NCBI RefSeq assembly: GCF_043677095.1
Contig: NZ_JBHLJR010000007.1
Location: forward strand, 124,001 to 188,000
Length of the DNA stretch: 64,000 bases
Source: Natronococcus roseus
Lineage (GTDB): Archaea > Halobacteriota > Halobacteria > Halobacteriales > Natrialbaceae
Direction of reading: 5' to 3'
In this document: positions 51,387-60,129 of the stretch, one piece after another
How positions within the stretch are numbered: the first letter of the stretch is position 1
Layout: every line of letters starts with the position of its first letter
Made by a program: the position numbers and the translations under genes
The notes under the pieces: model-generated
Told to the model about the DNA's origin: nothing
The model's input: only the letters and a program-made list of their open reading frames with translations
Databases searched by the model: none

Positions 51387-52691
51387 ATGTTTGGACTGAG
51401 ACGCCGAGAATTGTTCTTCGCAACAGTCATATCGTCTGTACATGCTGCTCAGCACGTTTTTTACCGTCTTGTCCCACCACTGATACCTATTCTCGCAATT
51501 GACATTGATGCACTGCTCTGGCAGCTCGGTCTGCTCGTGAGTATTTTCATGTTTGTCGGTGGTCTCTTCCAAGCACCGTTTGGTATCCTTGCAGACCGTG
51601 TTAATCGACACTACATTGCTAGCATCTCGATTGGTACAATGGCTACCGGGTACGTGATTTTCTCGCTCTCGCCGATACTTGGTGCAGAACTCCCGCCAAT
51701 TGAATTGCTTGGTGACGTATTTACCGGTCCATTTCAGCTCATGGCATTGGCAATGGTTGTTGCCGGGATCGGATACAGTGGAATCCACCCGGTTGGCTAT
51801 CCGTTGATCACTGCCAATATCTCGCCGGAAAACAAGGGAAAAGTCCTCGGAATGTGGGGCAGTGCATCTAAGATTGGTGATGCCCTCGCTCCACTTTTCG
51901 TTGGTGTTTTTATATTGTTTACCTCTTGGGAATTAATCCTCCTATATATTGCTCTGTTTGGATATGGGTATGCTATCTGGCTGTTCATATATCTCCACAA
52001 CTCCCAGTTCGATACCCAGCCGCCGTTGAGCAACAAAACTAATCCGAGTGGTGGTATCGTAAGAGAACTTTTACGAACAGATTCACGTGAATTTTTGTTT
52101 CCAGTCGCGATATTGCTCATCTTCTTTTTTGCAATCCTGTTCGCTGGAAACGGGTTGTTGGCGTTTGCGCCGGCGTTCGTTGCGGACGTGTATGGCATCA
52201 CCTTCTCAATAGCCGGGGTTACGTTTCAGACTGAATCAACTGCAAATTTCTACTTCGCACTTCTCTTACTCAGTGCGATGGTTTCACAGCTCGTAACCGG
52301 TATTCTCACCGATTGGTTCGATTCTCGGACTGTGATCGTCCTGCTCTTGGCTGTTTCAACAATTTGTTTTGTGACATTGGCTGTTTTCACCTTATCACCA
52401 ATTATCCTTGCGTTCGTATTTATCGTCCTCGGTGGTAGTCTATACGGCCTCAACCCAGTGCGCGATGCCCTCATCAGCGATGTCTCACGGCCGGAATACG
52501 AAGGACGAACATTCGGCTATGTGTACACTGTCGCACTTATAACAAGTTCGATATTTCCGACAATCATTGGATACCTGAGCGATATCATCGGCATTCAATC
52601 AAGTTTTGCCCTTTTAGCAGTCGGAACTTTGCTCGGGCTTGCAGTTATCCTCCTACTATACAGCCCCCGGATATATAAACAGAGAAATTAA
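51387..52691 (+). CDS. Major facilitator superfamily transporter
   Basis: A 434-residue protein with twelve likely helices and an MFS motif after helix 2 (PFGILADRVNRHYIASISIG). The segment GYSGIHPVGYPLITANIS lies in helix 5. A central loop (SQFDTQPPLSNKTNP) joins the halves, and the second half has GILTDWFDSRTVIVLL. It is relatively AT-rich compared with genes before 34 kb. It follows the small membrane gene, in the same direction as the TTT operon. Uptake or export of an organic acid is likely, but the substrate is unknown. Confidence 0.85.
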   Translation: MFGLRRRELFFATVISSVHAAQHVFYRLVPPLIPILAIDIDALLWQLGLLVSIFMFVGGLFQAPFGILADRVNRHYIASISIGTMATGYVIFSLSPILGAELPPIELLGDVFTGPFQLMALAMVVAGIGYSGIHPVGYPLITANISPENKGKVLGMWGSASKIGDALAPLFVGVFILFTSWELILLYIALFGYGYAIWLFIYLHNSQFDTQPPLSNKTNPSGGIVRELLRTDSREFLFPVAILLIFFFAILFAGNGLLAFAPAFVADVYGITFSIAGVTFQTESTANFYFALLLLSAMVSQLVTGILTDWFDSRTVIVLLLAVSTICFVTLAVFTLSPIILAFVFIVLGGSLYGLNPVRDALISDVSRPEYEGRTFGYVYTVALITSSIFPTIIGYLSDIIGIQSSFALLAVGTLLGLAVILLLYSPRIYKQRN

Positions 52692-52842
52692 TTATCGCAC
52701 ACACTACTACCTATAGTATGTGTTAGAATTTTTGCTCAAACGGCACTAGTTATAGTGTGGTGCTATTTCGTTAAGGGTGAAAAGTGAGGGTGGTGTTCAA
52801 ATAAGGTTGAAGGAGCGAGGCGTGACGTTTTCAAATTGTTCT

Positions 52843-53478
52843 ATGCCCGAAAACGCACGCCTCAGTTCTAGTACCGGCCAGCTCGACTTGGATTTTGTGG
52901 AGCGAGAGGCAACACCGCGTCTGTTGATGAAGCTCAGTATTCAGCTCCATCTTGTTGGTCTTTCGCTTTCGAATACTGTTCGAATTATCGAGTTGTTCGG
53001 TGTTGACCGAGCTCGCTCGACGGTGCATAACTGGGTCCACAAAGCCGATCTACAGCCAGAGTCTGGTCAGTGCCCGGATCACGTCGCGGTTGATGAGATC
53101 GTGAGCCAACTCAACGACGAGCAGTACTGGCTGTACGCAGCGGTCGATCCCTCATCGGATGAATAACTCCACACAGGGCTTGAAACGACGAGAACCAAAG
53201 TAACCGCCAGTTCGTTTATCGCGGAATTGCGTGAGAAACACGACGTCGACGACGCCGTGTTTCTCGTTGACGGCGACAAAGCACTGAACTACGCGTGCCA
53301 ACGACACGGTCTCCATTTCAGATACGAACGCCACGGAAATCGGAACAGCGTCAAACGTGTCTTTCGAGAGGTAAAGCGACGAATATCCTCGTTCTCAAAC
53401 TGTTTTAGCAACGCAAACGCGGAAACGACTAATGAGTGGCTCAGATCGTTCGCCTTTGCGTGGAATCAGCTTATCTGA
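52843..53478 (+). pseudogene. IS6-type transposase interrupted by one nonsense codon
   Basis: The frame starts at MPENARLSSSTGQLDLDF (52843) and runs to 53478, giving a typical haloarchaeal IS6-like transposase of about 211 residues. An in-frame TAA at 53164-53166 interrupts it where related proteins have Leu (context SSDE-stop-LHT). The catalytic residues are all kept: Asp in VAVDEIVS, Asp in FLVDGDKAL and Glu in VFREVKRR. No frameshift is needed, so a single T-to-A change can explain the loss. It is probably immobile unless read through. Terminal repeats were not resolved by eye. Confidence 0.85.
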
Positions 53479-53483
53479 ACACG

Positions 53484-54012
53484 ATGGAGAGACACAAGAG
53501 ACTCTTCGATTGGTCGGCATATAGTGTTCTCATCAAGCAATCTGGCTGGGTACATCGGTTGGCTGACACTGTTCTAGACCCGCCGATGACGAAGCCGTCA
53601 CGGGCCGCCATTGATGAGACTTTGTCAAGATCAATGGGATGTGGTCTTGGGTACACGATGCAATAGATCTCGAGTTGCGGCTAGTACTTGACGTCGCAGT
53701 GTTCGGACAATAAGGTACCGGTCCAGTCGCTGCGTTCCTGCATCGACTTATTGAGAAACACGATCTCTCCGAGGCTGTATTTCTCGTCAATGGTTACGGC
53801 TATCTGACTGCTCTCTCTCGGTTAGGATTAGATGGGTAACCAGCTATATTACCGAAACCCCATCGAAAAATAGGTTTCACAAATTGAAGATACGGGTTAC
53901 CGCTTCCACAACCCGTGGCTGGGCAGTCGGACCAATCCCAGAAAACTTTCTTGAACCATTCGCACACTATTATAACATACAGTGGCCAAATCAGCCACTT
54001 AGTGGATAGGAG
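53484..54012 (+). pseudogene. Second, heavily degraded IS6-type transposase
   Basis: Pieces of an IS6-like transposase occur in order but in different frames: DWSAYSVLIKQSGWVHRLAD, AAIDET, then VKINGMWSW and AIDLELRLVLDVAVFG, an in-frame stop, AAFLHRLIEKHDLSEAVFLV with GYGYLTALSRLGLDG, then FHKLK, FHNPWLGSRTNP and FAHYYNIQWPNQPLSG. At least three frameshifts and two stops separate them. It belongs to a different IS6 subgroup from the copy just upstream and is clearly old. The two lie back to back, making a small IS graveyard within the island. Confidence 0.8.
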
Positions 54013-54110
54013 CCGACGGTGGTGCTAAACGAGACAGTGCCGTTTCTACCGGAGTTGCTTATAGACGTAACTCCCCATAACTTACCAGTGTGGCGTCCTG
54101 CGGATACACG

Positions 54111-54515
54111 ATGGCATCACCAGATGGCCAGCAGTCGTTATCGGCGATCGGATGTGACGCGTGCCAGTCTGCCGTCCAGTCTGGTGGACAGCAAGAGGTG
54201 TCGTTTCTCCTCTTGGATCAGCTTACGATCCCTGTCCTCAGCTGCGATGAGCACCTCGAGCAGTTCTCTTCGATCTGTGGATTGACGTCCACGGACACGG
54301 CTGATCTCCTGCATCATCGACCGGCTGGTGGTGTGTCATGTCCCAGTTGCCGTCTCGCCCCATACAATTCGTCGCATCCATTGGTCCAAGTCCAGGACGG
54401 GGTCATCCTCCCGGTGGCGTGTCCGAAGCACCAGTCCGAGATCGTGCAGCGATTCTATACAGGGATCCAGACACAGCACCAGCTAACAGCCAGCCTCGAT
54501 ACTACCTCCGTGTGA
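54111..54515 (+). CDS. Conserved haloarchaeal cysteine-rich protein
   Basis: A 134-residue protein starting MASPDGQQSLSAIGCDACQS at 54111; a GTG at 54090 is in frame. Paired cysteines occur in GCDACQS, LSCDEHLEQF, SCPSCRLAPY and ACPKHQSEIV, with histidines near the second and fourth, suggesting two zinc sites. I recall closely similar proteins from haloarchaeal genomes and plasmids, but no function is known. It lies just after the IS remnants. A following open frame (MNPILEQSGEPLVVV, near 54571) could be a short downstream gene or a remnant; I cannot support it. Confidence 0.65.
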   Translation: MASPDGQQSLSAIGCDACQSAVQSGGQQEVSFLLLDQLTIPVLSCDEHLEQFSSICGLTSTDTADLLHHRPAGGVSCPSCRLAPYNSSHPLVQVQDGVILPVACPKHQSEIVQRFYTGIQTQHQLTASLDTTSV

Positions 54516-55124
54516 CGCCCGAGGGTTTCACCATCCCCGTCGAAGGTTAGACCAAACGGAAGCCAGCCGTGATGAATCCCATCCTCGAACAATCCGGAGA
54601 ACCGCTCGTGGTCGTCACTCGCTTCGGATTGACCGGGACCGGCGTACCGATCAGCGTCGTTTGCTGCTGACTCGAGCTTAGATCGGATTATTTTGCGGCG
54701 ATTTCCGTTCGTGTCTGGAAGCCGCTCTCCGAATCAATTGATACACCCGGGCTGTCCAGGGTAGGTCACCCCCCAGGCTTCGGCATCGTTCTCGAGCTTC
54801 TGTTAACCAACAGCTGAGAAGAATAGTAGTTCTTTGTTGGTTAAGATGGCGGTGTTGTGTATTTCGGTTGTGCGGTAGTAGACACCCTGTCAATAACGGT
54901 GATGGACTAAAATCGTAGGCGTCAATGCTGCCGGACAGTCGCCGACAGCTCGAGGGCGCCAATTGACCAAAACGATGTGGTCAAGCGTCTGCGTTTTCCG
55001 CCTCGACGGGAGTTACGATTCGCCAATCTGTTTGAGGAGCTTTTGGGCCCAGTCCGGGGTGTGTTCCGCGAAGGCCGGACGCTAATGTGCGATCTGAAGG
55101 TGACGACCTTCTAAATCAATCATG
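54516..55124. other. Intergenic region with an inverted TTAACCAACA repeat
   Basis: About 600 bases without a supported gene. TTAACCAACA at 54803-54812 and its complement TGTTGGTTAA at 54835-54844 form a 10-bp inverted repeat with a 22-base loop. It could be a terminator-like structure or a protein site. The rest shows only short open frames. Confidence 0.45.
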
Positions 55125-56540
55125 CTATGTATTGCGTTCCGGTTGGCTGGACTCTTTCTGCTCTGGTAGAATCTTTCCGGGGTTGAGTATACCATTGGGA
55201 TCGAACACCTGCTTAATCGACCGCATCGTGTCGACTGCGGCTTCTCCATGTTCAACTGCAAGATATTCTTGCTTACCGACCCCAACACCATGTTCGCCGG
55301 TTGCAGTCCCGCCCATTTCGATTGCCCGTTCGATGATTTGTTTTGAAATCTGTTCTCCTTGTTCGACCATCTCCGGGTCGTCAGTATCTACCATCACAAA
55401 ATAATGGAGATTGCCATCTCCTGCGTGGCCAAAGCAAGGGATCATGAAGTCGTGTTCGTCCCCTAGATCTTTTACGTACCGTACTATCTCAGGGTACTTG
55501 CTGATCGGCACAGTCACGTCACCAGGCGTGAGGAAGGAAAGATTCGAGTCAAACGGTTCGACGACATCCGCGAGTTCGCGTCGTGCCTCCCAAAGATTCT
55601 CCATTTCCGTACCACTCTCAGCAACCTCGAACTCGGTAACACCATGCGCTTCGAAGATCGTCTGACAGAACTCTACTTCGGACTCGATATCATGGTTCGC
55701 ATGGAATTCGAGGAAGACTATCGGCGAATTCGGCAACCCAGTATCTAAACTTGCATTTGCGATCTCTGCACTAATCGAATCGATCAGTTCGATCTTGGCA
55801 ACGTCGACACCTGATCGAATAGTATCGAAGATAGCATCGGCAGCATCGCCGAGATCGGCAAACGTTGCACGCCCACCCCAGATCTGTTCCGGACGGCCTG
55901 CCAATTTCAGCGTTACTCGAGTGATGACCGCGAGTGTCCCTTCACTCCCTACAAGCAAGTCCAGCAAATTATACCCGGCTGATGTCTTTTCCGCCTTACT
56001 CCCTGCAGTTATCACTTCACCCGATGGCAGAACAGCTTCCACCTCGAGAACCCAATCTGCAACTTCGCCGTACTTTACGGTCTTCATGCCTGATGCGTCG
56101 TTGGCAAGCATCCCCCCGATCGTCGAAATTTTTCCTGACGAAGGGAGCGACGGCAAAATGAGGCCGTGTTTGCCGACTGCTTCGTTGATTTCATCGCCGT
56201 AAATTCCCGGCCCAACATCGATCTGAAGATCGTCGGGCCGAATTTCGTGGATCTCGTTCATCCGGGTCAGATCCAGGCTAATGCCCTTTTCCAGTGGGAC
56301 GGCATTGCCCTCGAGGCTCGTTCCTGCTGCGTATGGGGTGACTGAAATCTTCTTCTCGTTGGCCCAAGAGAGGACGGCGGCCACGTCTGCGGTGCTCTCT
56401 GGCCAAACGACGACATCCGGATACACAGCGTCTTCTTCACTGGTTCCCCAGTCTGCAGACCGTTCGTGTCGGTCCGCCTCCGTGAATGAGATTTGATCTG
56501 AATTCAGTACCGAAGAGAGACCTTCGAGCTCGATTGACAT
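55125..56540 (-). CDS. FAD-linked oxidase (GlcD/D-lactate dehydrogenase type)
   Basis: A 471-residue flavoenzyme. The FAD-binding type 4 domain has PYAAGTSLEGNAVP, GLILPSLPSSGKISTIGGMLAND and GYNLLDLLVGSEGTLAVIT. The cap domain has the conserved CFGHAGDGNLHY and the C-terminal GTATGEHGVGVGKQEYL with DPNGILNPGKI. Such enzymes oxidise D-lactate, glycolate or longer 2-hydroxyacids and pass electrons to the respiratory chain. No GlcE/GlcF iron-sulfur partner is adjacent. It would fit oxidation of a hydroxyacid made by, or entering, the island pathway. It lies beside the SBF symporter gene on the same strand, with about 160 bases between. Confidence 0.9.
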   Translation of the reverse strand: MSIELEGLSSVLNSDQISFTEADRHERSADWGTSEEDAVYPDVVVWPESTADVAAVLSWANEKKISVTPYAAGTSLEGNAVPLEKGISLDLTRMNEIHEIRPDDLQIDVGPGIYGDEINEAVGKHGLILPSLPSSGKISTIGGMLANDASGMKTVKYGEVADWVLEVEAVLPSGEVITAGSKAEKTSAGYNLLDLLVGSEGTLAVITRVTLKLAGRPEQIWGGRATFADLGDAADAIFDTIRSGVDVAKIELIDSISAEIANASLDTGLPNSPIVFLEFHANHDIESEVEFCQTIFEAHGVTEFEVAESGTEMENLWEARRELADVVEPFDSNLSFLTPGDVTVPISKYPEIVRYVKDLGDEHDFMIPCFGHAGDGNLHYFVMVDTDDPEMVEQGEQISKQIIERAIEMGGTATGEHGVGVGKQEYLAVEHGEAAVDTMRSIKQVFDPNGILNPGKILPEQKESSQPERNT

Positions 56541-56700
56541 GGATTGGCAATTGGTGGAAAGTCAATTAAACATATGGATTTCAGAACTCTCAGTCTCGAT
56601 CTACTCGCCAATTATGCAATCCACTGTACGAGCGAAGGCTGGTGGCGTCTTATCGACTGACCTGTCGAGAAGGTAGGTCAGTATTCAGGGAGTGGTGATA

Positions 56701-57693
56701 TTAGTCGCTAATCGACTGAGTTGGCTCTGCTGATTCATCAATGGGTTCGTCATCTTGGCTTGCAAAGTAGGTCGCCAGCACAGGGCCAGTGAGTTGATGG
56801 AGGACAACCGCAAGGGCAGGTACTAGTGAAGCTAGAGGGGAGAAAAAGGCAGCAGCGATGGCAACAGCCAGTGCACTATTTTGCATCCCAACCTCGAACG
56901 AGCAAGCACGTGACCGATCGTCCGCCATTCCGAACACGTACCCCGTTCCGTAGCCCGCAGAAAGACCGATCATATTGTGGAGAAGCACTGCCACCAGGAC
57001 AACAGCACTGGCAGTGAGGATATTTTCAACGTTGGCACCGACAACTGCTGCAACGATCGCAACGATAGCTATCACACTCACTGCGGGGAATATCGTTAAT
57101 CCTGCCTTCGCTGCAGTTGGTGCGCGTCGGTCGAGAACCCGTCGTAGTGTGAACCCGAGAACGACAGGAATGACGACGATCAGAACGATCTCCTGGAACA
57201 TTTCTGCAAACGTCACTTGGATCTGCTCCCCAGCGAACAAGATTACCCAGGCTGGCATTACGAGCGGTGCTGCGAGCGTCGTCACGGACGTTATTGTTAC
57301 CGAGAGGGCGACGTCGCCCTTTCCGAGATAGGTATAGACGTTCGATGCCGTCCCACCTGGTGCTGCCCCGAGAAGGATCAGTCCGATCCCGATCTCTGCT
57401 GGTAGTGAGAGTACGACAACAAGCGTATACGCTGCAGTTGGCATGATCAGCCACTGTGCTGCTGCCCCCAAGAGAACGTCTCGTGGCCGCTCGAGAATGC
57501 GCTTGAAATCCTTTGTCGTAAGCGTCAGCCCCATTCCCAGCATCACGACCCCAAGTAAGAGTGAAACGTAGTCACCAATCCACACAAAGCTCTCTGGACT
57601 GAGGAAGGAAATGACGACCGCGATCACGACCCATAAGACGAAATATTTACTCACAAACCGGCTGATCCGCTTCATTGTGTCAAGCGATGACAT
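56701..57693 (-). CDS. Bile acid:sodium symporter (SBF/ArsB-ACR3 fold) family protein
   Basis: A 330-residue membrane protein starting at ATG 57693 (MSSLDTMKRISRFV). About ten hydrophobic helices are present. The family motifs are GMGLTLTTKDFKRILERP near residue 55, GAAPGGTASNVYTYLGKGDVA at the helix break of the first half, and SFEVGMQNSALAVAIA in the second half. Members import organic acids such as pantoate, pyruvate-like acids or sulfonates with sodium. It is encoded downstream of an Lrp gene and upstream of the FAD oxidase, suggesting uptake of the acid that the oxidase uses. Confidence 0.88.
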   Translation of the reverse strand: MSSLDTMKRISRFVSKYFVLWVVIAVVISFLSPESFVWIGDYVSLLLGVVMLGMGLTLTTKDFKRILERPRDVLLGAAAQWLIMPTAAYTLVVVLSLPAEIGIGLILLGAAPGGTASNVYTYLGKGDVALSVTITSVTTLAAPLVMPAWVILFAGEQIQVTFAEMFQEIVLIVVIPVVLGFTLRRVLDRRAPTAAKAGLTIFPAVSVIAIVAIVAAVVGANVENILTASAVVLVAVLLHNMIGLSAGYGTGYVFGMADDRSRACSFEVGMQNSALAVAIAAAFFSPLASLVPALAVVLHQLTGPVLATYFASQDDEPIDESAEPTQSISD

Positions 57694-58125
57694 CCTACTC
57701 GTATAGCACAAGGAGGATCATTTATAATTGTCGAAGCTGCGATTTTCTGCCACAGAGACACTCCTTCGAGACGATTACCCGCACCACTCGTAACACACAG
57801 CGAGCACATCACTTGCATAATGGATAGATGGTAGCAGCGTCTTTCGTTCGGCGGATAGAAGCAGTGGGGTGTCCCGATTGCATTGGGTCGGCAAAATATG
57901 AATTGAACCTTACTGCTTCGGCATCAACTATGCTAACCTCCATGTGGTTGAAAGAGAAGAGACGGTTCCAAAGGACAGTCATTGCTATGCAACCACTATA
58001 GACTGAAATCGTTTGTCTGCAACCCTCATAACCAAGTTCCACTGTTGCTGACCATAGACGGATCTTTCTAAGGAATGATATGGACATTCGTAAAATTTTA
58101 GTATCTAGTATCACTGTATTATCTA
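57694..58125. other. Divergent promoter region between the SBF and Lrp genes
   Basis: About 430 bases without a supported gene. It contains AT-rich promoter-like DNA near both ends, including GTATTATCTA just before the Lrp ATG. A minus-strand frame of about 100 codons in the middle has no recognised motif. Confidence 0.45.
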
Positions 58126-58590
58126 ATGACCTACGAGAATCTGGATACGGAGTTAGTCAATAAGCTACTTGGAGATGGACGCGCCAGCCTGCGGAGTCTT
58201 GCTGAGGATCTCGATGTGTCTGTGACGACGGTCTCAAACCATCTCTCTGACCTCGAGGAGGAAGGTGTCATCCGAGGATACACGCCGATCATCGACTACG
58301 ATGCTGCCGGGTACGACGTAACAGCAGTAATGCAGCTCAAAGTCGAAGGCGATGCACTCGGTGAAATTACGGAGACGCTGCGCGACCACGACCAGATGAT
58401 GTCTGTCTACGAAGTGACCGGTGACTACGACATCATCGCACTCGGGAAATTCAAAGACACCGATGACATGAACGATCAGATCAAGGCCCTGGTGACAGAT
58501 CCTGATATCAAGCAGTCGAACACGAGTATCGTTCTGAATAGTGTTGCCGAGAACGAGCAGTTTGAGCTCGAGACCGCAGCTGACGACTGA
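58126..58590 (+). CDS. Lrp/AsnC-family transcriptional regulator
   Basis: A 154-residue regulator. Residues 5-55 form the N-terminal HTH (ELVNKLLGDGRASLRSLAED, then VSVTTVSNHLSDLEEEGVIRG). Residues about 65-150 form the RAM/AsnC domain (TAVMQLKVEGDALGEITETL, YEVTGDYDIIALGKF). The mRNA is probably leaderless, with an AATTTTAGT element about 30 bases upstream. It is divergent from the SBF gene and may control it and the FAD oxidase in response to an amino or organic acid. No inverted repeat stands out in the shared region. Confidence 0.9.
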   Translation: MTYENLDTELVNKLLGDGRASLRSLAEDLDVSVTTVSNHLSDLEEEGVIRGYTPIIDYDAAGYDVTAVMQLKVEGDALGEITETLRDHDQMMSVYEVTGDYDIIALGKFKDTDDMNDQIKALVTDPDIKQSNTSIVLNSVAENEQFELETAADD

Positions 58591-58811
58591 GGTAGAGGGC
58601 CGGCGGCCATCAGGACACAGTGAGACTTAGGATCGATTACTGCCTGGCCCTTGCAACCGAGGACTGTAGTTGATATCATATTCAGTGCCCGTGAGGCCAC
58701 TGATAATGTACTAAAGAGGGCGTTTTCGCGAATGGAGAGCGAATTGCTTGAGGAGCTTTGCGGTTGATCCACTAATAGAAGCCTTATCTCCTCGCATTGC
58801 ATAGATTCATC

Positions 58812-59134
58812 ATGACATCAGTACCGCCCAGCGAGACGAACGGCGCCGGCGTCCGGCTTGTTGAAGCCGTTTCCTCGTGGCCCGGTGTGACCGTCGGCCC
58901 CACCGCCTTGGAACGGTCGAATTCACCGTCGACGGGCGCGAAATCGGTCACACACATGGCACTCGCGTCGTCGATATCAACTTCCCAAAGCGCGTCGCGG
59001 ATCACCTCATCACGACCGGCGAGACAAACGACCACCGCTTCGCCGGCGGCGGTTGGACGAGCTTCGCTATCGATTCGGATGCCGACGTCGATCAGGCGAC
59101 TCGATTGCTTAGACTCTCGTATACCGCTGGGTGA
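58812..59134 (+). pseudogene. Luciferase-family (DUF5519-like) protein gene with a one-base frameshift
   Basis: The frame from ATG 58812 encodes ETNGAGVRLVEAVSSWPGV and TVGP, then loses sense. The +1 shifted frame continues it as HRLGTVEFTVDGREIGHTHG, RVVDINFPKRVADHLITTGE, then FAGGGWTSFAIDSDADVD and LLRLSYTAG to a stop at 59134. The break is in the C-run 58898-58901; adding one C restores a single protein of about 107 residues. The joined product resembles haloarchaeal DUF5519-type proteins. It may be a true recent pseudogene or a sequencing error in a homopolymer. Confidence 0.75.
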
Positions 59135-59360
59135 TGCAGACGACAGCATTCGAAGACTACGTGATTGTCGCGGCGTTGAGCCGATTGAATATCGAACTCG
59201 GTCCAGTAGCATACGCTGTTAAATCGTGCTAATTCCATCTCCCCTCCTAGAGACTAATTACCATTCAGAAACTAACAACCATATGTTGGAAATTATATTT
59301 ATCATCTTCTACATTCAATAGATATTCGTCACCTGTTAGTCCGGGCGACGAGGTGTTTCA

Positions 59361-60065
59361 ATGACGGACCCTACTGCCATCGACGAGACAGTACAACGAG
59401 TCCTCGACAACTACGCCGACGACGCCTCGAAGTATCAAGAACACGCCGCCAAGTTCCAAAACTTCGATCGCTGGACCGGCCCAGACCCGAAAATAATAAT
59501 CGCCGATGCAGCCGGATCTGCAACCGGACTCAATTACGAAAACATCGTCAAACCCAACGTTGAATCGTTTCGTGACCAGTTTGTCAATTCGGGTAAGGTA
59601 CAGTCGCTGGCCGATCTCACCGAGTTGGAACACGATTCTGAGTTCGCCGAGAGTTTCACAATCGGCCATCCAAATATCGTCCACGACGTCGCTGCTGCAT
59701 TACTCGAGAAGGCAGAGCCAGACGCAGATGATCTAGACCTGCTTCAGACGTGGGCAGCGAACGCTGACCCGAAGCAGTACCAGTCTGATCCGGTTGGAGA
59801 TGTCCACGGAATTGGCCCCGCTACGTTCCAGTATTTACGGATGATTGCTGGGGCCGACACCGTCAAGCCAGACGTCCAGGTAGAGAAATTCATCACTGAA
59901 CTCGAGACCGAACATTCCGAGTTCGACGTGGACTCATCCTCGAAACTCGAACTGATCGACTCGTGTCGCTGGCTGGCAACCCATTCGACGTACTCAATGA
60001 TCGAAATCGATCAGATCGCGTGGTGGACGTTCTCCGAAACCGAATCGCTCTCGAACATGCACTAA
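59361..60065 (+). CDS. HhH-GPD-like protein (DNA glycosylase-related fold)
   Basis: A 234-residue acidic protein. GAGGTG at 59351-59356 is a plausible ribosome binding site before the ATG at 59361. It is largely helical. The segment VGDVHGIGPATFQYLRMIAG with VKPDVQVEKFI near residue 150-185 matches the helix-hairpin-helix and following Asp motif of endonuclease III-like proteins. Cysteines for a 4Fe-4S cluster are absent. It could bind or repair DNA, but it lacks an obvious full catalytic set. It is followed after 64 bases by the pentapeptide-like gene, on the same strand. Confidence 0.7.
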   Translation: MTDPTAIDETVQRVLDNYADDASKYQEHAAKFQNFDRWTGPDPKIIIADAAGSATGLNYENIVKPNVESFRDQFVNSGKVQSLADLTELEHDSEFAESFTIGHPNIVHDVAAALLEKAEPDADDLDLLQTWAANADPKQYQSDPVGDVHGIGPATFQYLRMIAGADTVKPDVQVEKFITELETEHSEFDVDSSSKLELIDSCRWLATHSTYSMIEIDQIAWWTFSETESLSNMH

Positions 60066-60129
60066 TCCGGTCTGCCGACTCAGCTGTATCGCTCGTTCGA
60101 CCGACAGCCATTTCCACGATGATTTAACC

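Noticed and set aside
57809..58114. Possible 101-residue minus-strand protein before the Lrp gene
   Set aside because: No motif or start signal; it occupies the shared promoter region.
58675..58770. Possible gene remnant (DIIFSAREATDNVLKRAFSR)
   Set aside because: A short helical-looking stretch ending in a stop, but with no start codon and too short to assign to a family.
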